Assembly (NCBI RefSeq): GCF_002205675.1
Contig: NZ_NISK01000001.1
Span: 491,054 to 555,053, forward strand
Length of the DNA: 64,000 nt
DNA from: Sphingopyxis bauzanensis
Lineage (GTDB): Bacteria; Pseudomonadota; Alphaproteobacteria; Sphingomonadales; Sphingomonadaceae
Direction of reading: 5' to 3'
Shown piece after piece: positions 17,330 through 25,304 of this stretch. The position numbers and the translations under genes are program-made. Numbering within the stretch: position 1 is the stretch's first letter; each line of letters starts with the position of its first letter. The notes beneath the pieces were generated by a model that saw only the letters and a program-made list of their open reading frames with translations, was not told where the DNA came from and did no database searches.

Positions 17330-18831
17330 CAGGCTGTTGAAAAAGTGGTAGCGCGCGAGGGCTGATCGTGATTCACTTTCCGGGAGCTGGAGGTGATCGA
17401 TGCGCGGTTCTGACGAAGGCACGGGAGCTTTGTTTTCCTATGTTGATATAGAGGCGCGGATAAGGCGGGATCATCCGCTTCGGCAGATCCGGCAGATAAC
17501 CAATACGGCATTATCGGCGCTGGACGGGGATTTCGAGGCGCTTTACCCGCGCCGGCTCGGCCGGCCCTCGATCCCGCCGGAGCGGCTGCTGCGGGCCATG
17601 CTTCTGCAAGTATTTTACGGGCTTCGATCGGAGCGCCAGTTGATGGAACGGATCGAGTTTGACCTTCTGTTCCGCTGGTTTGTCGGATTGGGTGTCGACG
17701 AGGCGGTCTGGGACCATTCGAGCTTCAGCACCAACCGGGACCGGCTGCTCAGCGGAGAGATCGCCGCCAAGTTCCTGCGCGCGATTTTGGCCCAACCGAA
17801 GGTAAAGCGGCTGATCTCAAGCGATCATTTCTCGGTGGACGGTACGCTGATCGAGGCCTGGGCGTCGATCAAGAGCTTTCGCCGCAAAGATGGGAGCGAC
17901 GATGACCCCCAGGGTCCGGGCCGCAATGCGACACGCAACTTCCACAAGGAGAAGCGGTCCAACGAGACCCACCAGAGCACGACCGACCCCGAGGCACGGC
18001 TCTACAAGAAGGGCGACGGCCAGCCTGCCAGGCTTTGCTATATCGGCCACGCCCTGATGGAGAACCGCAACGGGCTGGTGGTGGACGGCGGCATTACCCA
18101 GGCCAGCGGTACCGCCGAACGGGAAGCCGCGCTTGCGATGCTGGACCGGCGCCGACGGCGGCGTCGGATCACATTGGGTGCCGACAAGGCCTATGACGTG
18201 CGGCAGTTCGTGGAAGATTTGCGCGAGCGGTCGGTCACCCCCCACATCGCGATCAACGGGCATCTCTCGAAGAATGGCAAGGCGCGCGCGACTGCCATGG
18301 ATCGGCGCACCACCCGTCACCCCGGCTATGCGATCAGCCAACGCTGCCGCAAGCGCATCGAGGAGGTGTTCGGATGGGGCAAGGCTTCGGCCGGCCTCGC
18401 AAAGGTCAAGCTGCGAGGACGGGCCAAGGTCGATGCGGTCTTCACCCTCGCCTTGGCCGCCTACAATCTGATCCGCTTGCCCAAGCTCCTCGGAGCGTTG
18501 GCATGAGCCCCGGCGGCAAATGGCGCATCGTCGAGATGCCTGACTTCCCGGCCGATTATCCCGATATGGTCGAGCCAGCCTATATCCTGTTCGAGCATAA
18601 GGGCGGAGGCGAGTTTGCCTTCGGCTGCTGCACCGGACACATATGGGAAGCGAGCAGCGCGGAGGCGACCAGGATCGACTTCTCCTGGGACGGCAGCGAC
18701 GAAATGACCGAAGTATGCGGAGATGGCTCCGCCGAACTCCAGCCAGACGGCTCTCTCTACGGCGAAATCTGCTACCGACACGGCGACGAATATCCCTTCA
18801 TCGCTCGCAAATGGACTTCTTCAACAGCCTG
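17330..18831 (+). mobile_element. IS5-family insertion sequence with passenger gene (1502 bp)
   Basis: Terminal inverted repeats: CAGGCTGTTGAAAAAGT at the left and CAGGCTGTTGAAGAAGT (reverse complement of the right end), 16 of 17 identical. Both flanks are CTAA (17326-17329 and 18832-18835), a 4-bp duplication of the CTAR/YTAR type expected of the IS5 group. Inside are a DDE transposase and a second, overlapping gene. Both ends, both repeats and both genes are intact, so the copy looks recent and potentially active. Confidence 0.93.
17400..18506 (+). CDS. IS5-family DDE transposase
   Basis: 368 aa. GGAGGTGATCG directly precedes the ATG. An N-terminal DUF772-type domain (about 40-125, RRLGRPSIPPERLLRAMLLQ) is followed by a DDE domain with Asp147 (FSVDGTLIEAW), Asp262 (GADKAYD) and Glu321 (RKRIEEVFGW; the R-x3-E-x6-K spacing is kept with Lys328). 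It catalyses cut-and-paste or copy-type transposition of the element. Its TGA overlaps the passenger start as ATGA, so the second gene depends on the same transcript and probably on translational coupling. Confidence 0.95.
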   Translation: MRGSDEGTGALFSYVDIEARIRRDHPLRQIRQITNTALSALDGDFEALYPRRLGRPSIPPERLLRAMLLQVFYGLRSERQLMERIEFDLLFRWFVGLGVDEAVWDHSSFSTNRDRLLSGEIAAKFLRAILAQPKVKRLISSDHFSVDGTLIEAWASIKSFRRKDGSDDDPQGPGRNATRNFHKEKRSNETHQSTTDPEARLYKKGDGQPARLCYIGHALMENRNGLVVDGGITQASGTAEREAALAMLDRRRRRRRITLGADKAYDVRQFVEDLRERSVTPHIAINGHLSKNGKARATAMDRRTTRHPGYAISQRCRKRIEEVFGWGKASAGLAKVKLRGRAKVDAVFTLALAAYNLIRLPKLLGALA

Positions 18832-18835
18832 CTAA
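18503..18835 (+). CDS. Passenger protein of the insertion sequence
   Basis: 110 aa, starting GKWRIVEM after the first residues and containing GGGEFAFGC and the block FSWDGSDEM. It resembles a widespread family of small acidic beta-rich bacterial proteins of unknown function whose members also start near GxWRIVEM; that relation is from memory and unverified. It overlaps the transposase stop by four bases. Its frame runs through the right inverted repeat and out of the element: codon 110 (TGC) uses one flanking base, and the TAA stop is entirely target-site duplication. No transposition role is known. Confidence 0.75.
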   Translation: MSPGGKWRIVEMPDFPADYPDMVEPAYILFEHKGGGEFAFGCCTGHIWEASSAEATRIDFSWDGSDEMTEVCGDGSAELQPDGSLYGEICYRHGDEYPFIARKWTSSTAC

Positions 18836-18855
18836 ACCTCCCGAAATCTCTTCGT

Positions 18856-18927
18856 CGTCATGCCGGACTTGATCCGGCATCCATTCCGGCGATGACGCAT
18901 GGACCCCGGATCGCGTCAGGGGTGACG
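18856..18927. repeat. Extragenic palindromic element after the IS
   Basis: Ends CGTCATGCCGGACTTGATCC and the inverted GGTGACG; an internal GCCGGACTTGATCCGGC hairpin is present. Same family as 32583-32674. Confidence 0.65.
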
Positions 18928-18940
18928 AAATAGCCCAAGC

Positions 18941-20089
18941 TCATTCCGCCCGCCGGAACGGCATATGCCCTTCCAGCCAGTCCATCTCGGCTTCTTCGGC
19001 GCGGCGTTCCTGCTCCAGAAAATCGGCCACCGCGCGGCGGAACCCGGGATCGGCAATGAAATGCGCCGACCAGGTCGCGACCGGACCATATCCGCGCGCC
19101 AGCTTGTGGCCGCCCTGCGCGCCCGCCTCGACGCGCGCCAGCCCGCGTTCGATCGCGATGTCGATCGCACGGTAATAGCAAAGTTCGAAATGCAGATAGG
19201 GGATGTCGACAAGGCAGCCCCAATAACGCCCGTAGAGCGTGTCGGCCCCGACGAAGTGTAACGCCCCCGCCACGGGCCGAGCGTCATCATAGGCGAGTAG
19301 CAATACCACCTGCTCCGCCATCCGCGCGCCAATCAGGTCGAACGCCGCGCGGGTCAGATAGGGCTGCCCCCATTTGCGCGCGCCGGTGTCCTGATAGAAC
19401 AGCCACATCGCGTCCCAATGCTCGGGGCGGATCGCGTCGCCGGTCAATTCCTCGATCCGCAGCCCTTCGACCGCCCGCGCCCGCTCCTTGCGCAGCTGCT
19501 TGCGCTTGGCGGACGTCAGCGTGGCGAGGAAATCGTCGAAGCTGGCGTAACCCGCATTGGCGAAATGGAACTGGATGTCGCGGCGCACCAGCCACCCGGC
19601 GCCTTCGAACAGCTGCATCTGATCGGGCGCGACAAAGGTCGCATGTGCCGACGACAGCCCGTTCTGCCGCACCACCGTTTCGGCGGCGCGGATCAACAGC
19701 CGCGCGTCGTCGCTGTCCGGCGCCAGCAATCGTGGCCCCGGCACCGGGGTAAAAGGCGCCGCGATCTGTAGCTTGGGATAATAGTCGCCCCCCGCGCGCG
19801 TCCACGCGTCGGCCCAGCCTTGATCGAAGACATATTCGCCCTGGCTGTGTGACTTCAGATAGGCGGGCGCGGCGGCGAGCAGCACGCCCGCCGCGTCCTC
19901 GACGAGCAGCGGCGCCGCCTGCCAGCCTGTACCCGGCCCGACACTGCCCGAGTCCTCGAGCAGCGACAGGAAAGCGTGGCCGACAAACGGATTGCTGCCG
20001 TCATGCAGCGCGTCCCACGCCGCGGCATCGACCGCTTCCACCCCGGTACCAAGCGAGATCGTCCGCGCCGGGGAGTCGGCTTCGGCCAT
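18941..20089 (-). CDS. GNAT-fold acyltransferase, DUF482/peptidogalycan type
   Basis: 382 aa. The sequence has the DUF482 pattern: an N-terminal NPFVGHAFLSLLEDSGS segment, then KSHSQGEYVFDQGW, a central KRKQLRKERARA block, and a C-terminal half with GRYWGCL, HFELCYYRAIDIAI and ARGYGP. The family is related to Fem/GNAT acyltransferases; its substrate is not established. It starts immediately after the Rid gene stop (no gap) and ends the four-gene operon DUF3572-HAD-Rid-GNAT. Confidence 0.85.
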   Translation of the reverse strand: MAEADSPARTISLGTGVEAVDAAAWDALHDGSNPFVGHAFLSLLEDSGSVGPGTGWQAAPLLVEDAAGVLLAAAPAYLKSHSQGEYVFDQGWADAWTRAGGDYYPKLQIAAPFTPVPGPRLLAPDSDDARLLIRAAETVVRQNGLSSAHATFVAPDQMQLFEGAGWLVRRDIQFHFANAGYASFDDFLATLTSAKRKQLRKERARAVEGLRIEELTGDAIRPEHWDAMWLFYQDTGARKWGQPYLTRAAFDLIGARMAEQVVLLLAYDDARPVAGALHFVGADTLYGRYWGCLVDIPYLHFELCYYRAIDIAIERGLARVEAGAQGGHKLARGYGPVATWSAHFIADPGFRRAVADFLEQERRAEEAEMDWLEGHMPFRRAE

Positions 20090-20554
20090 TTACGCCGGGC
20101 GCACCGCGACAATCGCGTCGGCCTCGACCGCGGCGCCGAGCGGCAGAACCGCGACGCCGACCGCGGCGCGCGCATGGCGACCGGCATCGCCAAACAGCGT
20201 TTCGAACAGGTCCGACGCGCCATTGGCGACCTTCGCCTGATCGGTGAAGCTGGGGGCGCTGTTGACGAAGACGCCCAGCTTGACGACGCGCTCGACGCGC
20301 GACAGATCGCCGCCCAGCGCCTGGGCAATCTGCGCGATCAGCATCAGCGCGACGCGCTGCGCCGCATCCTGCCCGCCTGCGACATCCATGTCGTCACCTA
20401 AACGTCCGGTCACGACCTGCCCGTCGCGGAAGGGCAGCTGGCCGCTGACATAGAGCAGGCCGTCATGTTCGACGACGGGAACATAGGCGGCGACCGGCGC
20501 GGCGGCTTTGGGCAGTTCGAGCCCGAGTTCGGCAAGTTTCGCGGTGATATCCAT
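20090..20554 (-). CDS. Rid family protein (YjgF/YER057c/UK114), long form
   Basis: 154 aa, longer than classical RidA (about 128). LLYVSGQLPF near residue 34 and the C-terminal AVLPLGAAVEADAIVAV are Rid landmarks. Classical RidA hydrolyses reactive enamine/imine intermediates from PLP enzymes. This subgroup may differ, so I give no symbol. The gene is sandwiched without gaps between the HAD (12 nt) and GNAT (0 nt) genes. Confidence 0.88.
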   Translation of the reverse strand: MDITAKLAELGLELPKAAAPVAAYVPVVEHDGLLYVSGQLPFRDGQVVTGRLGDDMDVAGGQDAAQRVALMLIAQIAQALGGDLSRVERVVKLGVFVNSAPSFTDQAKVANGASDLFETLFGDAGRHARAAVGVAVLPLGAAVEADAIVAVRPA

Positions 20555-20566
20555 GGTGATTCCTTC

Positions 20567-21208
20567 TTAAACGGGTTCGGGGGCCGGTGCGGGGACATTT
20601 TCGGCAAGCCGGGCGAGGATCCAGTCCTGCGCCGCCGCCCAGTCGTCGATGCGCGCATGGGCATGTTCGGCGGGCGCAATCTTGTCGGCGATCGCGGGTT
20701 CGCCGACCAGATGAAGCCGCCACACATCGGGCGCTTCCTGCGCGACCGAATGATGATGCCCCGCCAGATCGTCGATGAACAGCGCGACCGAGGGCTGATA
20801 TTGCTCGATCAACCGGCGCACCGGCTCACCCTTGCCGCCGCGGCTGCCGATCACCGGCGCGTGAAAATCGTGCAGCGCGAGTTGCTCGATCCGTGCCTGC
20901 TGATGCTCGGGGCCGACGTTGGTAAGCACGACAATGTCGGCCTGCTCGGCGATCGCCGCCATTGCCTCAAGCGCGCCCGGGATCGGATATTGCCGCGCCA
21001 TCTCGCCGCGGAAAAAAGCATCGAGCAGCGGCCAGACTTCGGCCGCTTCCAGCGGTGTCCCGCATTCCTTGCGCTTCAATGCTCCGGCAAAGCTGGCGTC
21101 CTCGATGCGGAACAGCACGCCATGTTCGGCGTCGACCCATTCGGCGAAAGGCACGACCATGTGCATCAGCACCTCGTCGCAATCGGTGATGACGAGTGGG
21201 CGGGTCAT
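20567..21208 (-). CDS. HAD family hydrolase
   Basis: 213 aa. Motif I is ITDCDEVL with nucleophile Asp9 and acid/base Asp11; motif II is VLTNVG, and motif IV is FIDDLAGHH. The cap insertion contains FRGEMARQYPIPGA. The substrate is unknown. Its ATG overlaps the stop of the DUF3572 gene by four bases (ATGA), so translation is coupled. The last residues are Pro/Ala/Glu-rich. Confidence 0.85.
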   Translation of the reverse strand: MTRPLVITDCDEVLMHMVVPFAEWVDAEHGVLFRIEDASFAGALKRKECGTPLEAAEVWPLLDAFFRGEMARQYPIPGALEAMAAIAEQADIVVLTNVGPEHQQARIEQLALHDFHAPVIGSRGGKGEPVRRLIEQYQPSVALFIDDLAGHHHSVAQEAPDVWRLHLVGEPAIADKIAPAEHAHARIDDWAAAQDWILARLAENVPAPAPEPV

Positions 21209-21504
21209 ATACGCATTCCTTCAAGGCGCTCCGACGCTGCGGCGATGGTGGCCGGCGGCACCTGCAACGCATCGGCGCAGGCGACAAGGTCGTATTCATG
21301 GGCGGTCAGGAACGACAGGATCGCCGCCAAGGTTGCGCGTTCGCTCAGCGATGCGCGCAGCTCGTCGGGGGCAAGGCCGGTCAGCGCCAGCAGCCGCTCG
21401 GCGCGCGGTTCGTCGCTCAGGATCCACCCGAGCGCCTGAAGCGCCAATGCTGCGTCGTCGTCGTGCAAGGCAGTTTTCCCTTCAAAGGGAGGCAATTGTG
21501 TCAT
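21205..21504 (-). CDS. DUF3572 family protein
   Basis: 99 aa, all alpha. ALALQALGWILSDEPRAERLLALTGL and the C-terminal FLTAHEYDLVACADAL block identify the family, which in alphaproteobacteria commonly sits next to divK. Function unknown. It heads the DUF3572-HAD-Rid-GNAT operon and is divergent from divK with 53 nt between starts, so a promoter region is shared with a cell-cycle regulator. Confidence 0.82.
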   Translation of the reverse strand: MTQLPPFEGKTALHDDDAALALQALGWILSDEPRAERLLALTGLAPDELRASLSERATLAAILSFLTAHEYDLVACADALQVPPATIAAASERLEGMRI

Positions 21505-21557
21505 GCGGCCGATTCGCCTAAACGGGCGCCATACGCAAGGTGGGGAAGCGAATAATC

Positions 21558-21920
21558 ATGGGCAAGACCATATTGGTCGTCGAAGATAATGAGCTGAACT
21601 TGCGCCTGTTCTGCGACCTGCTCAACGCCCATGGCTATACCGCTCACCCGGTGCGCGACGGTCGCGATGCGTTGGCCAAGGCGCGCGAGATTGCGCCCGA
21701 CCTGATCATCATGGATATCCAGCTGCCGCATGTCGGCGGGCTCGAGCTGATCGGCCAGATGAAGGCCGACCCGACGCTGCGCGCCGTACCGATCATGGCG
21801 GTCACTGCCTATGCCGGGAAGGGCGATGAGGAACAAATCCGTGCGGCAGGGGCCGAGGCCTATGTCTCGAAACCGATTTCGGTGATCAAATTCATCGAGA
21901 GCGTCGGGGTGTTTGCCTGA
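21558..21920 (+). CDS. divK: Cell-cycle response regulator DivK
   Basis: 120 aa, a stand-alone receiver domain. Acidic pocket Glu9-Asp10, phosphoacceptor Asp53 (IIMDIQLPHVGG), Thr and Lys switch residues in VTAYAGKG and YVSKPIS. Asp53 is the position used by Caulobacter DivK, which signals between PleC/DivJ and the DivL-CckA-CtrA pathway. The chosen ATG gives the canonical MGKTILVVEDNELN start; a GTG 18 bases earlier is possible. Unlike in Caulobacter, no pleD follows. Confidence 0.94.
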   Translation: MGKTILVVEDNELNLRLFCDLLNAHGYTAHPVRDGRDALAKAREIAPDLIIMDIQLPHVGGLELIGQMKADPTLRAVPIMAVTAYAGKGDEEQIRAAGAEAYVSKPISVIKFIESVGVFA

Positions 21921-21952
21921 CGCAAACGGCCAGTTTCGACAAGAACCAGCCG

Positions 21953-21992
21953 CTCCCCGGCGAAAGCCGGGGTCCCGGCTTTCGCCGGGGAA
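21953..21992. repeat. Extragenic palindrome after divK
   Basis: Double palindrome: CTCCCCGGCGAAAGCCGGGG followed by the inverted CCCGGCTTTCGCCGGGGAA, 30 bases after the divK stop. It may also act as the divK transcription end, but no T run follows. Confidence 0.6.
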
Positions 21993-22043
21993 CAAACTGC
22001 CCCCGCATTCCAATTCAAACGCGACATCTTGGCCGCGCCCACG

Positions 22044-22069
22044 AAAAAGGGCGGCGCAGATGGCCGCCC
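22044..22069 (-). terminator. Distal intrinsic terminator downstream of rpmG
   Basis: Minus strand GGGCGGC/GCCGCCC stem (22049-22055 with 22063-22069), followed by five T (22044-22048). It is read on the minus strand from rpmG; the plus side has only a TTT run, so termination of divK from the other side is possible but weaker. Confidence 0.7.
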
Positions 22070-22131
22070 TTTGATCGTGTTTCGGAGTCACGTGCCTCCG
22101 GATACCTTGCGCCGGATAATGCGTTTTCAAA

Positions 22132-22152
22132 CCGCGCGGACATGCCGCGCGG
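22132..22152 (-). terminator. Proximal hairpin after rpmG
   Basis: CCGCGCGG repeated in inverted form around ACATG gives an 8-bp perfect stem 10 bases after the rpmG stop, followed on the minus strand by TTTG. It may be a first terminator or an RNA-protecting 3' hairpin. Confidence 0.5.
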
Positions 22153-22161
22153 GAAAATGCC

Positions 22162-22329
22162 TCACTTGATCTTCGATTCCTTAAACTCGACATGCTTGCG
22201 CACGCGCGGGTCATATTTGCGGACCGACATTTTTTCGGTCATCGTGCGCGGGTTCTTTTTCGTCACATAGAAAAAGCCCGTGTCGGCGGTGCTCACCAGC
22301 TTGATCTTGACGGTCGTCGGCTTGGCCAT
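22162..22329 (-). CDS. rpmG: 50S ribosomal protein L33
   Basis: 55 aa: [19 protein letters not shown] at the start and [10 protein letters not shown] at the end. The sequence has no cysteines, so it is the zinc-independent form. The start is the ATG of MAKP; the open frame continues upstream but has no family similarity. Single-gene unit with hairpins downstream. Confidence 0.96.
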   Translation of the reverse strand: MAKPTTVKIKLVSTADTGFFYVTKKNPRTMTEKMSVRKYDPRVRKHVEFKESKIK

Positions 22330-22487
22330 GGCCCTGTTCCTCGAAATATATGCACATCCGCCGGAGGTCCGAAGGATGTGGCGGGACTTTGGCCCCGACG
22401 TTGGTGTGAAAAACATAGAGGGCCGCGCACGAGGCGCCGCCCCCAATATCCGCGCGCCTCTGACCGGATTCGCCGCTTCTGTCAAGC

Positions 22488-22522
22488 AAAAGAGCGGGCG
22501 GACGGCGCACAGCTGTCCGCCC
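22488..22522 (-). terminator. Rho-independent terminator of tonB
   Basis: Minus-strand stem GGGCGGAC/GTCCGCCC (22496-22503 with 22515-22522, 11-nt loop), then GCTCTTTTGCTT. Located 20-55 nt after the tonB stop. Confidence 0.7.
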
Positions 22523-22543
22523 GGGAGGGGGTTCGGTGGGCGG

Positions 22544-23275
22544 CTAGGCGGAGCTGATCTCAAAGCGAACCGTCATCGTCTTCCAGCTTTCCTCGGCCAC
22601 GCCACCGCGCGTCGCGGGCTTGAAGCGCCATTTGGCGAGGGCGCGGCGTTTGGTTTCGGCAAAAAAGCCCGGGCTGTCGGTGCTGACCAGTTCGACCGCC
22701 TTCACCCGCCCGTCGGTGCCGATCAGCACGCGAACTTTGGCGACGCCTTCGATCTCGCGGCGTTGTTCGCTCGCCGGATAGTCGGGCTGGAACGCCCCGG
22801 CGTAGCGCGGATCAAGTTCGGCGAATACCAGTTTGGGCAAAGCTGGTGGATCGGCGGGCCGGGCTGGAGGTCCAGGGTCGATCGGGCCAACGTCGACGAT
22901 GACCGGCCCTTCGACTACACCATTATCAAAGGAAGGCATTGTTTCGACGAGAGGTTTCACCGTGTCGGTCGCGGACGCGGTTCTCGGCACGGGCTTTGCG
23001 TCGGGAGTCGGCTGGGGCGGCGGTGGAGGCGGCGGTAGTTTGATCAATGTTCCGACCATCGGGTCGGTCTTGGGTATCGTATCAACGATCATCGGCGACA
23101 GCGCCACCGCGATGACCAGCGCGGCGGGCAGGCCAACGGCAAGAAGTGCCGCGACCGGGTGGCGGCCGGGATCGCTGCCATAGATGTTGCGGGACGAGGT
23201 CGCCGATCGACCCGCGGGTGCCGTGGTCACTTCGGGGGCCGTCAGGATGGTCGAAATCAGTGGTATCAGGGTCAT
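22544..23275 (-). CDS. tonB: Energy transducer TonB family protein
   Basis: 243 aa. A cytoplasmic N-terminus of about 38 residues precedes one membrane helix (about 39-62), a proline-rich spacer ([11 protein letters not shown] near 80-90), and the TonB C-terminal domain from about 160 ([18 protein letters not shown] ... [12 protein letters not shown]). TonB couples the ExbBD proton-driven motor to outer-membrane TonB-dependent receptors. exbB/exbD are not in the window. An AT-rich palindrome overlaps its likely promoter. Confidence 0.9.
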   Translation of the reverse strand: MTLIPLISTILTAPEVTTAPAGRSATSSRNIYGSDPGRHPVAALLAVGLPAALVIAVALSPMIVDTIPKTDPMVGTLIKLPPPPPPPQPTPDAKPVPRTASATDTVKPLVETMPSFDNGVVEGPVIVDVGPIDPGPPARPADPPALPKLVFAELDPRYAGAFQPDYPASEQRREIEGVAKVRVLIGTDGRVKAVELVSTDSPGFFAETKRRALAKWRFKPATRGGVAEESWKTMTVRFEISSA

Positions 23276-23347
23276 GGCATCTCTCCTTGCCTGTCAGACC
23301 CGGCCCCGCCGTGTTTCGACCACCGCTATCGGCCAAGTCAGATCGTA

Positions 23348-23377
23348 GTGATAATATATCATAACGCCTTTTGTCAA
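23348..23377 (-). promoter_or_regulatory. tonB promoter with overlapping AT-rich palindrome
   Basis: On the minus strand TTGACA (23372-23377) is a perfect -35 box. The palindrome GTTATGATATATTATCAC (23348-23365) covers the -10 region, with a TTATCA at 17-bp spacing. A dyad over the -10 is what a metal-responsive repressor (Fur/Zur class) operator would look like. The regulator identity is inference. Confidence 0.5.
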
Positions 23378-23423
23378 GCGCGGCAGTAGGCAAGAATGGT
23401 GGCGCTTTTGCACCGTGGTTCGG

Positions 23424-24734
23424 TTAGCTGGCGGCCAACCGCGCTATCGCCTGATCCTTGGCGATCAGCGGCAGCAGTTCGGCCATGTCGGGGCCGTGGT
23501 CGCGCCCGGTCAGTGCGCGGCGCAGCGGCAGGAACAACGCGCGGCCCTTGGCGCCGGTCGCCTCTTTTACGGCGGTGGTCAGCGCGTGCCAGGGGTCGGC
23601 GCTCCAGTCGATCGCGGGCGCCGCGGCGGCGGCGGAGTCCAGCACCGCTCGATCCATATCCTCGACCGGCGGCGGCGTGAGCGGTCCATCGAAAACAGCC
23701 GTCCAATCGGCCGCTTCGGCGACCGTCATCAAGTTCGGCCGAATCGCATGCCAGCGCGCCGCGGTGATCGCCGCGGGCAGGCGGTTCGCGACCGCTTCAT
23801 ATCCAGTGTGGTGCAGGATCTTCTGGTTCAGCAGCGCCAGCTCGGCTTCATCGAAACGCGCCGGGGCGCGGCCGAAGCGCGTAAAGTCGATATGCTCGAT
23901 CAGCGGCGCCAGGCTCGTCACCGGTTCGACCGGGTCGCTGGTGCCGAGCCGCGCGAGCAGCGCCGCGAGCGCGATCGGCTCGATCCCCGCGTCGCGCAGG
24001 CTGGCCATGCCGAGCGAACCGAGCCGCTTCGACAATTTGCCCTCGGTCCCGACGAGCAACGCCTCATGCGCGAAGCGCGGCGGGGTAGCACCCAGCGCGG
24101 CAAACATCTGGATCTGCGTCGCGGTGTTCGACACATGATCTTCGCCGCGCACGACATGGGTAATCCCCATCGCAATATCGTCGATCACGCTGGGCAGCAG
24201 ATAGAGCCAGCTGCCATCGGCACGCCGCACCACCGGGTCCGACATCGTTTTTGGCTCAAAGTTCTGCTCGCCACGAACCATATCGGTCCATTCGATCGGT
24301 GCGTCATGGTCGAGCCGGAAACGCCAGTGCGGCGCGACGCCCACGGGTACCGGGGCGTCGGCGGCTTTGCGCTCATAGACCGGCGGCAGCCCGCGTGAGA
24401 GCAGGATCTTGCGGCGGATGTCGAGTTCTTCGGGGGTTTCGTAACAGGCATAGACGCGGCCCGCCGCCTTGAGCTTGTCGAATTCGGCCTCGTACAGCGC
24501 GAAGCGCGCCGACTGGCGTTCCTCGCCGTCGATGTCGAAGCCCAGCCACGCCAGGTCGGCGCGGATCGCATCGACATAGTCTTCTTGCGACCGCTCGAGG
24601 TCGGTATCGTCGATGCGCAGCAGGAAGCGGCCGCCATGTTTGCGCGCCCACAGCCAGTTGTGAAGTGCGGTGCGGACATTGCCGACATGCAGGGTGCCGG
24701 TTGGCGAAGGGGCGAAGCGGGTCACGACGGTCAT
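23424..24734 (-). CDS. gltX: Glutamyl-tRNA synthetase
   Basis: 436 aa, somewhat shorter than the usual 465-480. Class I signatures: the HIGH-type motif in PSPTGTLHVGN (HVGN 16-19) and the KMSKS-type KLSKR (233-237). The anticodon-binding helical domain makes up the last 150 residues. It charges tRNA-Glu (and tRNA-Gln where GatCAB is used). Many alphaproteobacteria have two GltX copies, and the short form here could be the second one; the window does not tell. tonB follows downstream on the same strand after its own promoter. Confidence 0.92.
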   Translation of the reverse strand: MTVVTRFAPSPTGTLHVGNVRTALHNWLWARKHGGRFLLRIDDTDLERSQEDYVDAIRADLAWLGFDIDGEERQSARFALYEAEFDKLKAAGRVYACYETPEELDIRRKILLSRGLPPVYERKAADAPVPVGVAPHWRFRLDHDAPIEWTDMVRGEQNFEPKTMSDPVVRRADGSWLYLLPSVIDDIAMGITHVVRGEDHVSNTATQIQMFAALGATPPRFAHEALLVGTEGKLSKRLGSLGMASLRDAGIEPIALAALLARLGTSDPVEPVTSLAPLIEHIDFTRFGRAPARFDEAELALLNQKILHHTGYEAVANRLPAAITAARWHAIRPNLMTVAEAADWTAVFDGPLTPPPVEDMDRAVLDSAAAAAPAIDWSADPWHALTTAVKEATGAKGRALFLPLRRALTGRDHGPDMAELLPLIAKDQAIARLAAS

Positions 24735-24786
24735 GCCGCGCGCCTATAACCGCTTCGCTCCCCGCATGCGACCCCGTCGTACAGCG

Positions 24787-25206
24787 TCAGCCCGCGCGGC
24801 GGCGCCCCGGCCAATAGGCCCAGGCGATAGTCAGCAATGAGACGATCAGGATGACGCTATATTCCACCCCGTTGCGCCCCGCGCCAACGACAAACCAGCC
24901 AAAAGGCAAATGGACCAGAATCATGCCGAGCGTCAGGATCGCGGCATGGCCCAACGCCGCAAAACTGGTCCAGCGGCGCGCCAGCATCAGCACCGGTCCA
25001 ACCAGTTCGAACAGCGTTACGCCGAGCGCCCAACCAAAGCCCATGGGAAAGCCCAGCGTTTCCAGCCAGACACCGAACGGCGCCACGCCGCCGGCAACCA
25101 AGCGAAAAGTCCCGTGGATCAAAATCAGCAGCGCGACGGTGATCCGCAGCACGTCGAGCGCCCGCTCGGCCTTTTGCGGCGACGCCTTTTCTCCCAGCAA
25201 CCCCAT
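24787..25206 (-). CDS. DoxX family membrane protein
   Basis: 139 aa from the ATG of MGLLGEKASPQKAERAL; the frame extends 17 codons upstream without support. Four hydrophobic segments (ITVALLILIHGTFRLV, GFGWALGVTLFELVGPVLML, HAAILTLGMILVHLPFGWFV, VILIVSLLTIAWAYW) fit the DoxX/DoxD fold. The family is associated with redox or sulfur metabolism, but the role of this member is unknown. It sits between gltX and nadE on the same strand. Confidence 0.8.
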   Translation of the reverse strand: MGLLGEKASPQKAERALDVLRITVALLILIHGTFRLVAGGVAPFGVWLETLGFPMGFGWALGVTLFELVGPVLMLARRWTSFAALGHAAILTLGMILVHLPFGWFVVGAGRNGVEYSVILIVSLLTIAWAYWPGRRRAG

Positions 25207-25304
25207 ATCTCGCCCCCCGTATTGCAGTTTCCCGATCCGCAATCTTAGCACCGCCACACGGCCCTACGAGGATACACCGACGTACCGGTACCCGCAGGTC
25301 GCGG

